Part shown: in pieces, positions 17,524-28,322 of the stretch
Numbering within the stretch: the first letter of the stretch is position 1
How the letters are laid out: the number at the start of each line of letters is the position of its first letter
Origin: Hyphomicrobiales bacterium
Lineage (GTDB): Bacteria > Pseudomonadota > Alphaproteobacteria > Parvibaculales > Parvibaculaceae
DNA length: 64,000 bases
Assembly (NCBI GenBank): GCA_016124805.1
Contig: WGND01000007.1
Span: forward strand, 101,708 to 165,707
Direction: 5' to 3'
Made by a program: the position numbers and the translations under genes
The notes under the pieces: model-generated
Told to the model about the DNA's origin: nothing
Database searches by the model: none
The model's input: only the letters and a program-made list of their open reading frames with translations

Positions 17524-17799
17524 TCAATATTTGCCATCCATTTTCGGCATGAAGGGGATCTGGTCGAAGCTGATCGGCTTGTCGACAATCAGGAAATAGA
17601 TACCCAGCCAGACAACGCCCGCAATCAGCGTGGTGGCGATGACTTTTTTGAGCATTTGCGGTCGGGCCGGCGCGCTGGCGATGGTGCCGGGCGACACATT
17701 CTCATTTTCTTCCTGCGTGACCACGCCCCATGGCAGCACCGCAAAGAGCACGGTCCACCAGGTGACGGCATAGATGGCGAGGCCAGCAAAGAGCGTCAT
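17524..17799 (-). CDS. DUF1467 family small membrane protein
   Basis: The 91-residue product has two hydrophobic helices (about residues 3-24 and 55-76) around a polar linker, and starts MTLFAGLAIYAVTWWTVLFA followed by VLPWGV, the conserved opening of DUF1467. The function is unknown. The ATG at 17799 is chosen because the longer frame to 17874 runs inside mce and lacks family features. It lies 4 bp after mce; the rnj-mce-DUF1467-proS order is widespread in alphaproteobacteria. Confidence 0.88.
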   Translation of the reverse strand: MTLFAGLAIYAVTWWTVLFAVLPWGVVTQEENENVSPGTIASAPARPQMLKKVIATTLIAGVVWLGIYFLIVDKPISFDQIPFMPKMDGKY

Positions 17800-17803
17800 G
17801 GGA

Positions 17804-18208
17804 TCAGGCCTGTTCCAGCTCGACGAGCGTGCCGAAGAGGTCCTTGGGATGCAGGAAAACCACAGGCTTGCCATGGGCGCCGATGCGCGGCTTGCCCGTG
17901 CCGGTGATCGTGATGCCTTCCGATGTTACCTGCTCGCAGGCGCTGTTGATGTCATCCACCTCAATGCAGAGATGGTGGATGCCGCCCTTGGGGTTCTTGG
18001 CAAGGAAGCCGGCAATCGGCGAATTCTCGCCCAGCGGTTCGAGCAGTTCGATCTTCGTGTTGCCGAGATCGACGAAAACCGTGGTCACACCATGATCGGG
18101 TTGGGCCACGGCATCGGACACCTTGGCGCTGAATTTGGTGCGATACATTTCACCGGCGGCGCGAACATCCGGCACGGCAATGGCGACATGGTTGAGCTGA
18201 CCGAGCAT
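17804..18208 (-). CDS. mce: Methylmalonyl-CoA epimerase
   Basis: The enzyme interconverts (S)- and (R)-methylmalonyl-CoA in propionyl-CoA catabolism. The 134-residue glyoxalase-fold protein begins LNHVAIAVPDVRAAGEMYR with the metal-binding His at residue 6, then KIELLEPLGENSPIAGFL, GGIHHLCIEVDD (second His) and FLHPKDLFGTLVELEQ (Glu ligand near the C-terminus). Length and motifs fit the family. It lies 71 bp downstream of rnj and 4 bp upstream of the DUF1467 gene. Confidence 0.95.
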   Translation of the reverse strand: MLGQLNHVAIAVPDVRAAGEMYRTKFSAKVSDAVAQPDHGVTTVFVDLGNTKIELLEPLGENSPIAGFLAKNPKGGIHHLCIEVDDINSACEQVTSEGITITGTGKPRIGAHGKPVVFLHPKDLFGTLVELEQA

Positions 18209-18279
18209 AGCTAGTTCCTCGCAAATAGATGGCTGTTGGACTCTTATTTAGGCCCCTTCCCCGGTCGGGGCAAGCGGGG

Positions 18280-19983
18280 TCAGATGCGGGTCACGACAAC
18301 TTCGACGATGGGCTTCTTGCCCCATTCACGGCGCAAGGCGCCACGGACCGCGCGACGCAGCAGTTCCGCTACGGCATCGTCGTCGAAACGGCGCTTGAGC
18401 GGCAGCTTGTCGAGGGCGTCATCAAGCGCATCAAGGGCAATATCCTCAAACAGGTCACCGTCGGCATCTTCATCGGGCAGACCGATCAGGCGCGTCTGGG
18501 GGTCGCCCATGACCCTGCCCTCGCCATCCAGAACGACCGAAACGAAGACGGAGCCCGCGACGGCCAGCTGGCGGCGCGCGCGCACCGCGCCCTCGTCAGC
18601 ATCGGTCAGGACATCGCCATCCAGATAAAGGCGACCTGAGGGCGCTTCGTCGATGATTTCGGCAGGCCCCGGTGCCAGACGAACCATCAGGCCATTGCGG
18701 ATGACAACCTGTTCGGGCACCTGCAACTCGCGAGCAAAATTGGCATGTTCGGCCAGATGCCGTGCCTCGCCATGCACGGGCACAGAAATGCGGGGACGAA
18801 TCCACTGATACATCTGCGCCAATTCGTCCCGACACGGATGACCTGAAACATGGACGAAGTGATCCTTTTCGGTGATCACATGAATGCCGCGCTTGGCCAG
18901 AAGATTTTGCAGCTCGAAGATCGATGTTTCATTGCCCGGAATGATGCGCGAGGAAAAGATGACCGTGTCGTCTTCTTCCAGCACAATATTGGGATGGGTG
19001 CCGGTGGCAATGCGGGCAAGCGCCGCGCGCGGTTCGCCCTGACTGCCGGTGCAGCAGAAGAGAACTTTCTCCGGCGGCAGATAGCCCGCATCATGTTCCG
19101 TGAGGAAGGGCTGCAAGCCCTGCAGATAACCGGCGTCCCGGGCGGCAGAGGTGATGCGAAACATGGCACGGCCCGCGAGCACGACATGGCGGTCACAAGC
19201 CTCCGCAGCGCGGGCAATGCTTTCAAGGCGCGCGACATTGGACGCAAAGGTCGTGATGGCGACGCGGCCCGTCATGGGCTTGATGAGGTCGATCAGGCTT
19301 GCAGCGACATCGGCTTCCGAGCCCGAGGTGCCGGGCGAAAAAACATTTGTGCTGTCGCAGACAATGGCGAGCACGCCCTCGTCGCCGATTTCTTCCAGCC
19401 GCTTCACATCCATGTCGTCACCGACAACGGGATCGGGGTCGATCTTCCAGTCACCCGTATGCATGACAAGGCCAAGCGGGGTGCGGATGGCGAGCGCATT
19501 GGGTTCGGCAATCGAATGGGTCAGGGTGACCAGCTCGATATTGAAGGGCCCCAGATCGAAGCGATGACCAAGCGGAATGATATGCATGGGCACTTCATCC
19601 TCGATGCCGGCCTCCATCAGCTTGGCGCGCACAAGCGTTGCGGTGAAAGGCGTGGCATAGACCGGGCACCGGAAGCGCGGCCAGAGATGGGCGACGGCGC
19701 CGATATGATCTTCATGGGCGTGGGTGAGCACGATGGCGAGCAAGTCGCGGCGGCGTTCGGCAATAAAGCCGGGGTCCGGCATGATGAGATCGACGCCGGG
19801 TGTGCGATCATCGCCAAAGGTGACACCCAGATCGACCATGATCCATTTGCGATCCGTCTCGGGGCCATAGCCATAGAGATTGAGATTCATGCCAATCTCG
19901 CCTGACCCGCCCAAAGGCAGGAAGACAAGCTCGTCATTGGATGCGGGGGATGCGGGAAGGCCTGCGTGCTGAATGTCGGTCAT
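18280..19983 (-). CDS. rnj: Ribonuclease J
   Basis: RNase J is a metallo-beta-lactamase/beta-CASP ribonuclease with 5'-3' exonuclease and endonuclease activity; in alphaproteobacteria it matures rRNA and works beside RNase E. The 567-residue product shows LPLGGSGEIGMNLNLYGYG at the start, the Zn-binding THAHEDHIGA motif (about residues 87-96), HTGDWKIDPDPV, and the beta-CASP motif CTGSQGEPRAALARIA (about residues 310-325). VHVSGHPCRDELAQM and PVHGEARHL supply later metal and substrate residues. Length is usual. Between birA and mce, in the conserved order. Confidence 0.96.
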   Translation of the reverse strand: MTDIQHAGLPASPASNDELVFLPLGGSGEIGMNLNLYGYGPETDRKWIMVDLGVTFGDDRTPGVDLIMPDPGFIAERRRDLLAIVLTHAHEDHIGAVAHLWPRFRCPVYATPFTATLVRAKLMEAGIEDEVPMHIIPLGHRFDLGPFNIELVTLTHSIAEPNALAIRTPLGLVMHTGDWKIDPDPVVGDDMDVKRLEEIGDEGVLAIVCDSTNVFSPGTSGSEADVAASLIDLIKPMTGRVAITTFASNVARLESIARAAEACDRHVVLAGRAMFRITSAARDAGYLQGLQPFLTEHDAGYLPPEKVLFCCTGSQGEPRAALARIATGTHPNIVLEEDDTVIFSSRIIPGNETSIFELQNLLAKRGIHVITEKDHFVHVSGHPCRDELAQMYQWIRPRISVPVHGEARHLAEHANFARELQVPEQVVIRNGLMVRLAPGPAEIIDEAPSGRLYLDGDVLTDADEGAVRARRQLAVAGSVFVSVVLDGEGRVMGDPQTRLIGLPDEDADGDLFEDIALDALDDALDKLPLKRRFDDDAVAELLRRAVRGALRREWGKKPIVEVVVTRI

Positions 19984-19992
19984 GTGAGCAAC

Positions 19993-20769
19993 CTAGTGCG
20001 TCAGCCCCGGAAAGAACACATCTCCCGCTGTAATGTGTCGCAATTCCCCATCGGGCAGGCGCACATCCAGTGCGCCATCCGGTGAAAGCCCCTCAAAAAC
20101 GCCGGTAAAGGCCTCATCGGACAGGCGCACCGTTATGGGTTCGCCGAGCCCGCGGGCACGCGCCAACCATGCCTCACGGATGGCGGCAAAGCCCTGCTGA
20201 CCGCGCCAGATGGCCAGACAGCGGTCAAAAGACGCCGCCAGAGCCGTGAGCGCCTCGGCGGGTGTGACCTCGCCTGCCCCAAGGGCTGCGAGGGATGTGG
20301 CCGGATATTCCATGCCTTCGGGGTGCCAGGCGAGATTGATGCCCATGCCGATGGCCACCCATGCGACCTCGCTGCCCGCCGCGCCGGAACTTTCCAGCAG
20401 GATGCCAGACATTTTGCGACCGTCATGCAGCAGATCATTGGGCCATTTGAGCTTGAGGCCCGGCTTCAGATGTGGCGGCAGGAGGCTTTCGACAGCCTGA
20501 TGAATGGCAACAGCCGCCACGAATGAAAGTTCGGCGGCTTTGCGGGGACCGCATTTGGGGCGCAGAAAGAGCGTGCCCATGAAATTGCCACCTGGCGACT
20601 CCCAGGCGCGCCCGCGACGGCCCCGTCCTGCCGTCTGGCGTTCAGCCGTGATCCAGAACGGGCCTGCCTCATCGCTGTCGCCGAGGCGACGTGCCTCTTC
20701 GTTGGTGCTGTCGATTTCGACAAAGGCACGCAGGCCATAGCCATCAGGCAGATGCGGCTGGTCGGCCAT
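19993..20769 (-). CDS. birA: Biotin-[acetyl-CoA-carboxylase] ligase, group I (no HTH)
   Basis: The enzyme activates biotin as biotinyl-AMP and attaches it to AccB. The 258-residue product has EIDSTNEEARRL (about residue 17), the adenylate-binding GRGRRGRAWESPGGNF (about residues 48-63), LKLKWPNDLLHDGRKMSGILLE and a C-terminal SH3-like cap. It lacks the N-terminal DNA-binding domain of E. coli BirA, so it should not regulate biotin genes. It lies 3 bp after nuoN and 9 bp before rnj, probably in the same transcript. Confidence 0.95.
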   Translation of the reverse strand: MADQPHLPDGYGLRAFVEIDSTNEEARRLGDSDEAGPFWITAERQTAGRGRRGRAWESPGGNFMGTLFLRPKCGPRKAAELSFVAAVAIHQAVESLLPPHLKPGLKLKWPNDLLHDGRKMSGILLESSGAAGSEVAWVAIGMGINLAWHPEGMEYPATSLAALGAGEVTPAEALTALAASFDRCLAIWRGQQGFAAIREAWLARARGLGEPITVRLSDEAFTGVFEGLSPDGALDVRLPDGELRHITAGDVFFPGLTH

Positions 20770-20772
20770 CGC

Positions 20773-22224
20773 TCAGGGGGTCAATGCGGCGGCGGCATAT
20801 TGGGCCGCCACAAGAAGCGGGGCCGGATAGATGAAGAAGAACATCGTGAAGATGCCTGAGACGGTAAGAATGGCATTGATCTCGCCGGGAACAGGTTTCA
20901 CGAAAGCCTCAGCCGGTTCGTCAAAATACATGATCTTGACGATGCGCAGATAGTAGAAGGCGCCAACCACACTGGAGAGCACGCCGATGATGGCGAGCGG
21001 CCAGAGACCGGCTTGCACGGCGGCCATGAAGACATAGAACTTGCCGAAGAAACCCGCGAGCGGCGGCACCCCGGCCAGCGAGAACATGAGCATGGCGAGC
21101 GCAAAGGCAATCATCGGCTGGTTACGCGAAAGGCCGGCGAGATCATCAATCGATTCAACCATACCTTCCTTGCGACGCATGAGCAGGATGCAGCAGAAGA
21201 CGCCGGCATTCATGACGACATAGATGACGAGATAAATGAGGACGCCACGCACGCCTGTTTCGGTGCCGGCCGCCAGACCGACCATGGCAAAGCCCATATG
21301 CGCGATGGAGCTGTAGGCCATGAGGCGCTTGATATTGTTCTGGCCGATAGCGGCAAAGGCACCCAGCACCATGGAGGCAATCGCCACGAAGACGACGATC
21401 TGCTGCCATTCGGCGAGCATGGTCGGGAATGCCGTGAACAGAATGCGGATGATAAGCGCCATGGCAGCCACCTTGGGCGCACCGGCAAAGAAAGCGGTGA
21501 CCGGGGTGGGCGCGCCTTCATAGACGTCGGGCGTCCACATGTGGAAAGGCACGGCGGAAATCTTGAAGGCCAGGCCAGCCAGAATGAAGACCAGACCGAA
21601 GACAACACCGATGGGCGTTTCGCCATTTGCCAGAAGATTTGCAATCGGCTCAAAGGCCACCGTGCCGGTGAAGCCATAAACAAGCGACATGCCGTAAAGC
21701 AGCATGCCGGAGGAGAGCGCGCCGAGCACAAAATATTTAAGGCCCGCTTCGGAGGAGCGCGCATTGTCGCGATTGAAGGCGGCGATCACGTAAAGCGCAA
21801 GGCTCTGCAGCTCCAGACCGAGATAGACCGCCATCAGGCCATTGGCCGAGACCATCATGAACATGCCGAGCGTGGCGAGGATCATGAGCACCGGAAACTC
21901 GAAGCGCTCCATGCCCTCCTGCTTGATGAAGCTGTGCGACATCATCATGGCGGTGCCCGAGCCAAACAGGATGAGCAGCTTCATGAAGCGGGTAAAGGCA
22001 TCGCTGACGAACATGCCGCCAAAGGTTTCAACACGACCGGCCTCATCACCCAGGATGACAAGCGCGGCGACGAGAAAAAGGATGATCGCGCCGATGAGCA
22101 CGATGCGGGTTTCATTCTCACGGCCATAGGCGCCGAACATCAGCAGCACGATCGCGCCGATACCGAGCAGGATTTCCGGCATGGCCGGTCCAAAGGCAGG
22201 AAGTGTGGTGATGACGTGTTCCAT
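20773..22224 (-). CDS. nuoN: NADH-quinone oxidoreductase subunit N
   Basis: NuoN is an antiporter-like, proton-pumping membrane subunit of complex I. The 483-residue protein is almost entirely hydrophobic helices (about 14). It contains the conserved Glu in [16 protein letters not shown] (about residue 145) and Lys residues in [19 protein letters not shown] (about residue 235) and [16 protein letters not shown] (about residue 300), the charged residues of the proton path. It is last of the nuo genes, 22 bp after nuoM, and followed within 3 bp by birA. Confidence 0.97.
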   Translation of the reverse strand: MEHVITTLPAFGPAMPEILLGIGAIVLLMFGAYGRENETRIVLIGAIILFLVAALVILGDEAGRVETFGGMFVSDAFTRFMKLLILFGSGTAMMMSHSFIKQEGMERFEFPVLMILATLGMFMMVSANGLMAVYLGLELQSLALYVIAAFNRDNARSSEAGLKYFVLGALSSGMLLYGMSLVYGFTGTVAFEPIANLLANGETPIGVVFGLVFILAGLAFKISAVPFHMWTPDVYEGAPTPVTAFFAGAPKVAAMALIIRILFTAFPTMLAEWQQIVVFVAIASMVLGAFAAIGQNNIKRLMAYSSIAHMGFAMVGLAAGTETGVRGVLIYLVIYVVMNAGVFCCILLMRRKEGMVESIDDLAGLSRNQPMIAFALAMLMFSLAGVPPLAGFFGKFYVFMAAVQAGLWPLAIIGVLSSVVGAFYYLRIVKIMYFDEPAEAFVKPVPGEINAILTVSGIFTMFFFIYPAPLLVAAQYAAAALTP

Positions 22225-22246
22225 GGAGCTACCTTACGCGTTCCTG

Positions 22247-23788
22247 CTATTGGCCGCTGAAGAGGGATGCCAGACGCATCAGCGCGCCGCCTCCGCTCAT
22301 ATTGGCGGCTTCGATGGCAGCGCTGTAATGCGTGACCAGATTGGCGATCGAAACCGATGTGATGTCGAAAATGGGCTTGGGATAGACGCCGAACAGAATG
22401 GTGACGACCACCATGGGCGTGAGCGTGGCGGTTTCACGCCAGTTCAGGTCCAGAATGTTTTTCAGCGTGTCCTTTTCCAGCGGCCCGAAGGCGATGCGGC
22501 GATAGAGATAAAGCGCATAGCCGGCCGAGAGAATGACACCGAGTGCCGCAAGGGCGGCGACATAGGTGTTGACCTCAAATGTGCCGATGATGGTCAGGAA
22601 TTCACCGACAAAGCCGCTGGTGCCTGGCAGGCCGACATTGGCCATGGTGAAGATCAGCAGCATGACGGCATAGACCGGCATGCGGTTGACAAGGCCCCCG
22701 TAGGCCGCGATTTCGCGGGTGTGGATGCGATCGTAAATGACGCCCACGCAGAGGAAGAGCGCGCCCGACACCCAGCCATGGCTGAGCATCTGGAAAACAG
22801 CGCCCTGCACGCCCTGCTGTGTGGCGGCGAAAATGCCCATGGTCACGAAGCCCATATGGGCAACGGAGGAATAGGCAATGAGCTTTTTCATATCCTCCTG
22901 CACCAGCGCGACAAGCGAGGTGTAGACGATGGCAATGACGCTGAGGGCAAAGACCAACGGTGCAAAATCAGCCGACGCGACAGGGAACATGGGCAGCGAG
23001 AAACGCAGGAAGCCATAGCCGCCCATCTTGAGCATGATACCGGCCAGAATGACGGAGCCTGCCGTCGGCGCTTCCACATGGGCATCGGGCAACCAGGTAT
23101 GGACCGGCCACATCGGCATCTTCACCGCGAAGGAGGCAAAGAAGGCAAGCCACAGCCAGGTCTGCATTTCCGGCGGGAACTGATGGGCAAGCAATGTCGG
23201 AATATCCGTCGTGCCCGCTTCCCAATACATCGCCATGATGGCCAGCAGCATGAGTACGGAACCAGCGAAGGTGTAGAGGAAGAACTTGAACGAGGCATAG
23301 ATGCGGCGCTTGCCACCCCAGACACCGATGATGAGGAACATCGGGATCAGGCCGCCTTCGAAGAAAAGATAGAAGAGCACGAGATCAAGCGCGCAGAAGA
23401 CGCCGACCATCAGTGTCTCAAGCACGAGGAAGGCAATCATATATTCCTTCACGCGCACATTGACCGAGTCCCAGCTGGCCGCGATGCAGGCCGGCATAAG
23501 GAAGGTGGTGAGCACGACGAAGAGCACCGAGATGCCGTCGACCCCCATATGATAGGTGATGGCGCCACCCATCCAGTCGATCTTCTGGACAAACTGGAAG
23601 TCGGCCGTTGTGGGATCAAACTTCCACAGCAGATAAAGCGACAGAATGAAGGTGATGCTGGTGGTCCAGAGTGCCACGCGGCGGGCATTGCGCGCCACTG
23701 TTTCGGTGTCGCCGCGCACCATGAAAATGAACAACGCCCCTGCCAGCGGCAGGAAGGTGATGAGCGAAAGAATGTTTCCGTCGGTCAT
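22247..23788 (-). CDS. nuoM: NADH-quinone oxidoreductase subunit M
   Basis: NuoM is the second antiporter-like subunit of the complex I membrane arm. The 513-residue product has about 14 helices. Seen motifs are [23 protein letters not shown] (essential Glu, about residue 145), [26 protein letters not shown] and [18 protein letters not shown], the conserved Lys-containing helices. The ATG directly follows the nuoL stop with 1-bp contact, indicating coupling. Length is typical. Confidence 0.97.
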   Translation of the reverse strand: MTDGNILSLITFLPLAGALFIFMVRGDTETVARNARRVALWTTSITFILSLYLLWKFDPTTADFQFVQKIDWMGGAITYHMGVDGISVLFVVLTTFLMPACIAASWDSVNVRVKEYMIAFLVLETLMVGVFCALDLVLFYLFFEGGLIPMFLIIGVWGGKRRIYASFKFFLYTFAGSVLMLLAIMAMYWEAGTTDIPTLLAHQFPPEMQTWLWLAFFASFAVKMPMWPVHTWLPDAHVEAPTAGSVILAGIMLKMGGYGFLRFSLPMFPVASADFAPLVFALSVIAIVYTSLVALVQEDMKKLIAYSSVAHMGFVTMGIFAATQQGVQGAVFQMLSHGWVSGALFLCVGVIYDRIHTREIAAYGGLVNRMPVYAVMLLIFTMANVGLPGTSGFVGEFLTIIGTFEVNTYVAALAALGVILSAGYALYLYRRIAFGPLEKDTLKNILDLNWRETATLTPMVVVTILFGVYPKPIFDITSVSIANLVTHYSAAIEAANMSGGGALMRLASLFSGQ

Positions 23789-25719
23789 CAGTGAACGCCC
23801 CCGAGCATGAAGTAAGTCGCCAGAGCCGCGACACCGAGCAACATCGCGAAGGCATAGTGATAAAGATAACCGCTTTGCAGGCGAACCACGCCGCGGGTGA
23901 TGTCGAGCACGCGGGCAGAGATGCCATCAGGCCCCATGCCGTCAATGATGCGGCCATCACCCTGTTTCCAGAGCACGCGGCCAATCCAGAAAGCCGGGCG
24001 CACGAAGATGAAGTTGTAGATCTCGTCGAAATACCACTTGTTGAGCAGGAAGAGGTAAAGCGGTTCCTGCGTGCGCGCGAGTTCCCTGGGAAGATCGGGA
24101 CGCGAGATATAGAAGAGATAGGCCAGACCAAACCCAAGCGCCATGAGCAGTGTGGGCAGCGTGGCCGCCCATTCGGGCACTTCGTGCATGGCGTGCATGA
24201 TGTGGTTTTCGGCGCCGCGATAGATCGCCTCAAGCCAGAAGGCTTCATGCAGATCGCCAATGAAGAAGCGCGCGAAAATGAGGCCGGCGAGCAGCGCCCC
24301 CACGGAGAGCAGCACCAGCGGGATCATCATGACCATGGGAGATTCATGGACATGCGAAATGGTTTCGCTTGAGGCGCGTGTCTCGCCGTGGAAGGTCATG
24401 AAAATCAGGCGCCATGAATAGAAGGACGTCAGGAAGGCGGCAACCGTTGTCATCAGGAAGGCGTAGCTGTGCATGGCGTTGTGGCCCGCATAGGTCGCTT
24501 CGATGATGGCATCCTTGGAGAAATAGCCCGCCGTGAAGGGAAAGCCCGTCAGCGCCAGCGTGCCGATGACCATCATGACATAGGTCATTGGGATCATCTT
24601 GTAGAGCCCACCCATCTTGCGCATGTCCTGTTCGTCGCCCATGGCGTGGATGACCGAGCCGGAGCCGAGGAACAGAAGCGCCTTGAAGAAGGCATGGGTG
24701 AAAAGATGGAAGATCGCGACTTCATAGGCGCCCACGCCGAGGGCGGCAAACATGTAGCCGAGCTGCGAACAGGTTGAATAGGCGATGACGCGCTTGATGT
24801 CGTTCTGCACGAGGCCGACGGTGGCGGCAAAGAAGGCCGTGGTCGCGCCAATGAAGGTGACGACGGTGAGCGCGAAGGGCGAGAACTCGAAAATGGGCGA
24901 GCAGCGCGCGACAAGGAAAACGCCTGCGGTGACCATGGTAGCGGCATGGATGAGCGCGGAGACCGGTGTCGGGCCTTCCATGGCGTCAGGCAGCCAGGTG
25001 TGCAGCATGAACTGGGCCGACTTGCCCATGGCGCCCATGAAGAGCAGCAGGCTGATCGTGGTGACAATTGGCACTTCATGGCCAAGGAAGCTGAAGGATT
25101 TCTCCGCCATTGCCGGGATGGCGGCAAAAACGGTGTCGTAATCCACCGAGCCAATCGTGAAGAAGATCGTCGCTATGCCGAGGATGAGGCCGAAATCGCC
25201 GACGCGGTTGACCACGAAGGCCTTGATGGCGGCGGCATTGGCGCTGGGCTTCTGATACCAGAAACCGATCAGCAGATAAGATGCCAGACCCACGCCTTCC
25301 CAGCCGAAGAAGAGCTGGATGAAATTGTCTGCCGTTACCAGCGTCAACATGGCGAAGGTGAAGAGCGAGAGATAGGCAAAGAAGCGCGGCTGGTGCGGGT
25401 CGTGGCTCATATAGCCAATCGAATAGATATGCACGAGCGAGGACACCGAGGTTACCACCACCAGCATGACGGCGGTCAGCGTATCGATACGCAGGCGCCA
25501 GTCCGCTTCGAAGGTGCCGCTGTCGATCCAGGTCAGCACATGAACGCGGGTCAGCTCACCACCAAAACCGACCTTGTAGAAGGCAATCATGGAGAGCAGT
25601 GCAGAGATCACCAGAAAGCTCGAGGTGACAAGCTGCGCGCCGCGCGCACCGATGACACGACCAAAGAGGCCAGCGGTCAGAAAACCCAGAAGCGGGAGGA
25701 AGACGATAGCGGAATACAT
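23788..25719 (-). CDS. nuoL: NADH-quinone oxidoreductase subunit L
   Basis: NuoL is the distal antiporter-like subunit with the long lateral helix that couples the membrane arm. The 643-residue protein shows [41 protein letters not shown] (conserved Glu in GWEG, about residue 143), [30 protein letters not shown] and [18 protein letters not shown]. The C-terminal quarter has further helices and the amphipathic lateral segment. It lies 5 bp after nuoK and overlaps the nuoM start. Confidence 0.97.
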   Translation of the reverse strand: MYSAIVFLPLLGFLTAGLFGRVIGARGAQLVTSSFLVISALLSMIAFYKVGFGGELTRVHVLTWIDSGTFEADWRLRIDTLTAVMLVVVTSVSSLVHIYSIGYMSHDPHQPRFFAYLSLFTFAMLTLVTADNFIQLFFGWEGVGLASYLLIGFWYQKPSANAAAIKAFVVNRVGDFGLILGIATIFFTIGSVDYDTVFAAIPAMAEKSFSFLGHEVPIVTTISLLLFMGAMGKSAQFMLHTWLPDAMEGPTPVSALIHAATMVTAGVFLVARCSPIFEFSPFALTVVTFIGATTAFFAATVGLVQNDIKRVIAYSTCSQLGYMFAALGVGAYEVAIFHLFTHAFFKALLFLGSGSVIHAMGDEQDMRKMGGLYKMIPMTYVMMVIGTLALTGFPFTAGYFSKDAIIEATYAGHNAMHSYAFLMTTVAAFLTSFYSWRLIFMTFHGETRASSETISHVHESPMVMMIPLVLLSVGALLAGLIFARFFIGDLHEAFWLEAIYRGAENHIMHAMHEVPEWAATLPTLLMALGFGLAYLFYISRPDLPRELARTQEPLYLFLLNKWYFDEIYNFIFVRPAFWIGRVLWKQGDGRIIDGMGPDGISARVLDITRGVVRLQSGYLYHYAFAMLLGVAALATYFMLGGVH

Positions 25720-25724
25720 GTCTT

Positions 25725-26033
25725 CTAGCCCTTCATCACGTTGATATCTTCAACCGCGATGGAGCCACGGTTGCGGAAATAGACCACCAGAATGGCAAGG
25801 CCGATGGCGGCTTCCGCCGCGGCCACCGTCAAAACAAAGAGTGCAAAGACCTGCCCGACCAGATCACCCATGAAAGTGGAGAAAGCGACAAAGTTGATAT
25901 TCACCGCCAGCAGCATCAATTCGATCGACATCAGAATGATGATGACGTTCTTCCGGTTGAGGAAGATACCGAATACGCCAAGCGTGAACAGGATCGCTGC
26001 CACAGTAAGATAATGTCCAAGGCCGATAATCAT
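25725..26033 (-). CDS. nuoK: NADH-quinone oxidoreductase subunit K
   Basis: NuoK is a three-helix membrane subunit of complex I. The 102-residue product has helices at about residues 4-23, 29-50 and 61-84. The two buried glutamates needed for coupling are visible, one in [11 protein letters not shown] (about residue 38) and one in [13 protein letters not shown] (about residue 74). Length is exact for the family. Confidence 0.97.
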   Translation of the reverse strand: MIIGLGHYLTVAAILFTLGVFGIFLNRKNVIIILMSIELMLLAVNINFVAFSTFMGDLVGQVFALFVLTVAAAEAAIGLAILVVYFRNRGSIAVEDINVMKG

Positions 26034-26084
26034 CTTGTTCTCCTGCCCCGCTGCTGATGCAGCGAGACTGTCACCTTCAAAAAT

Positions 26085-26702
26085 TCAGAGCCCCTGCCCC
26101 GGTTCCACATCGCGCATTTCGACGGCTTCAGCGCGCGTACGGCCCACCTGATCGGCAATCACCTGACGCTTGAGACGCGGATTTTTGGGCCGCAGGGTCA
26201 AGACGATGGCACCGATCATGGCCACAAGCAGGATGAGACCTGCAGTCTGGAAGAGGTAGGCATATTGTGTGTAGATCAGGCGGCCGAGGGCGCGCGTATT
26301 TTCCACCTGGCCGATATCGGGCATGGGAGCGGCCATGGAGGCGCCCGCTTCAGGCGAGATCACCCAGGCACCCAGCACCAGCCCCAACTCAATGAGAAGC
26401 ATGATGCCGACAAGCGCGCCCACAGGCATATATTGCAGGATGCCTTCGCGCATTTCGGCAAAGTCCACATCCAGCATCATGACAACGAAGAGGAAAAGCA
26501 CGGCAACGGCGCCGACATAGACAATGACGAGGATCAGCGCCAGGAACTCCGCACCCATCAGCACGAAGAGGGCGGCGGCATTGAAGAAGGCGAGGATGAG
26601 GAAAAGAACCGAATGCACGGGGTTGCGCGATGCAATCACCATGAAGCCTGCGGCGATGGTGATCGACGCGAAGACATAAAATGCTATGGCGGTGGCAATC
26701 AT
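26085..26702 (-). CDS. nuoJ: NADH-quinone oxidoreductase subunit J
   Basis: NuoJ is a five-helix membrane subunit next to the quinone-proton coupling site. The 205-residue protein has helices at about residues 4-24, 29-48, 53-78, 92-112 and 144-165. The pi-bulge helix region reads LALILVIVYVGAVAVLFLFVV, and the start VFASITIAAGFMVIASRNPVHSVL is typical. It lies 51 bp before nuoK. Confidence 0.96.
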   Translation of the reverse strand: MIATAIAFYVFASITIAAGFMVIASRNPVHSVLFLILAFFNAAALFVLMGAEFLALILVIVYVGAVAVLFLFVVMMLDVDFAEMREGILQYMPVGALVGIMLLIELGLVLGAWVISPEAGASMAAPMPDIGQVENTRALGRLIYTQYAYLFQTAGLILLVAMIGAIVLTLRPKNPRLKRQVIADQVGRTRAEAVEMRDVEPGQGL

Positions 26703-26780
26703 CTGGACCCCTGTCCCTCTTCCAATTCCGTCTGGCCTAGTCCGGCGCGCCGTCTGACCTGATACCCCGAGGGGCGTTAT

Positions 26781-27272
26781 TTATCGATAAGGCGCATCAA
26801 GTGCGATGTTCTTCGCAATCTCACGCTCCCAGCGGTCTCCGTTGGAGAGCAACCGGTCTTTGTCATACATGAGCTCTTCGCGCGTTTCGGCGGCGAATTC
26901 GAAATTCGGACCTTCAACAATGGCGTCCACCGGGCAGGCTTCCTGGCAGAAGCCGCAATAGATGCATTTGGTCATGTCGATGTCGTAGCGGGTTGTGCGG
27001 CGCGTGCCGTCATTGCGGCGTGGACCGGCCTCAATCGTGATGGCCTGAGCCGGGCAGATCGCTTCGCAAAGCTTGCAGGCAATGCAGCGTTCTTCGCCAT
27101 TGGGATAGCGACGCAGGGCATGCTCGCCACGGAAACGAGGGCTGAGCGGGCCCTTCTCGAAGGGGTAGTTCAGCGTGGATTTGGGCGCGAAGAAATAGCG
27201 CATGGCCATGAAGAAGCTCGAAACGAACTCCAGCAGGAAGAGCGAGCGCGCCGTCTGGGCAATTCTGCTCAT
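26781..27272 (-). CDS. nuoI: NADH-quinone oxidoreductase subunit I
   Basis: NuoI carries two [4Fe-4S] clusters (N6a/N6b) that pass electrons to NuoB. The 163-residue product shows [14 protein letters not shown] (about residues 62-75) and [15 protein letters not shown] (about residues 101-115), the two CxxCxxCxxxCP ligands sets, after an amphipathic N-terminus that docks on the membrane. It follows nuoH after 42 bp and precedes nuoJ by 78 bp. Confidence 0.98.
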   Translation of the reverse strand: MSRIAQTARSLFLLEFVSSFFMAMRYFFAPKSTLNYPFEKGPLSPRFRGEHALRRYPNGEERCIACKLCEAICPAQAITIEAGPRRNDGTRRTTRYDIDMTKCIYCGFCQEACPVDAIVEGPNFEFAAETREELMYDKDRLLSNGDRWEREIAKNIALDAPYR

Positions 27273-27314
27273 CGTGTCATTCCTCGTCCAAACAAATTCA
27301 GATTGATCGCGGGA

Positions 27315-28322
27315 TTAGCCATGGGGCACCCACCCGAAACCGACCAGCACACCGGCCGTCAACACAACCCAGAAAAGCGAGAAAGGCAGGAAGACTTTCC
27401 AGCCCAGACGCATTAGCTGGTCGTAGCGATAGCGCGGCACGAAGGCCTTGACCATGGCGAACATGAAGAAGACCGCCGCCACCTTGAGCAGGAACCAGAT
27501 GATCCCCGGAATGAATGACAGGAACTCGAAGGGAGGCAGCCAGCCGCCAAGAAACAGGATCGTCGTCATGGCGCACATCAGGATGATGGCGACATATTCG
27601 CCGAGCATGAACATCATGTATGGCGTGGAGGCATATTCCACCATGAAGCCCGCGACGAGTTCGGATTCCGCTTCCACGAGGTCGAAGGGCGGACGGTTGG
27701 TTTCAGCCAGGGCAGAGATGAAGAAGATCACAAACATCGGGAAATGCGGGATGAAGAACCAGACGGTCTTCTGCGCATTGACGATGTCGGAGAGGTTCAG
27801 CGAGCCCGCCGTCATCAGCACGGTGACGATGACGAAGCCGATGGAGACTTCGTAGGAAACCATCTGTGCAGCAGAACGCAACGCCGAGAGGAAGGGATAT
27901 TTTGAGTTCGACGCCCAGCCCGCCATGATGACGCCATAGACGCCGAGCGAGGAGATCGCGAAAATATAGAGAACGCCGACATTGATGTCGGAAAGGACCA
28001 TGCGCGCATCCAGCGGGATGACGGCGAATGCCGACAGCGACAGCGTCACGGTGACGAGCGGCGCAAGCAGGAACACGCCCTTATTGGCGCCCGACGGGAT
28101 CACCATTTCCTTGAAGACGAATTTCAGCAGGTCGGCAAAGGACTGGAACAGGCCGAAGGGACCGACGACGTTGGGACCGCGACGCATCTGCACGGCTGCC
28201 CAGATCTTGCGGTCTGCCAGCAGGACATAGGCTGTAAAAAGCAGCAGCGAAATCAGCAGTGCCAGCGACTGGCCAATGATGATGGCCAGCGGGATGCCAT
28301 AGGTTGTGATGAAATCAGCCAT
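27315..28322 (-). CDS. nuoH: NADH-quinone oxidoreductase subunit H
   Basis: NuoH is the membrane subunit forming the quinone chamber entry with NuoB and NuoD. The 335-residue product has about eight helices, the conserved loop [22 protein letters not shown] (about residues 42-63), and [20 protein letters not shown] (about residues 205-225) with the acidic residues facing the chamber. Its ATG overlaps the nuoG stop by 8 bp. Confidence 0.97.
   Translation of the reverse strand: MADFITTYGIPLAIIIGQSLALLISLLLFTAYVLLADRKIWAAVQMRRGPNVVGPFGLFQSFADLLKFVFKEMVIPSGANKGVFLLAPLVTVTLSLSAFAVIPLDARMVLSDINVGVLYIFAISSLGVYGVIMAGWASNSKYPFLSALRSAAQMVSYEVSIGFVIVTVLMTAGSLNLSDIVNAQKTVWFFIPHFPMFVIFFISALAETNRPPFDLVEAESELVAGFMVEYASTPYMMFMLGEYVAIILMCAMTTILFLGGWLPPFEFLSFIPGIIWFLLKVAAVFFMFAMVKAFVPRYRYDQLMRLGWKVFLPFSLFWVVLTAGVLVGFGWVPHG

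Noticed and set aside
22181..23794. 537-codon open frame on the plus strand
   Set aside because: Antisense to nuoM; rich in His, Glu and Arg, typical of the complement of membrane-protein codons.
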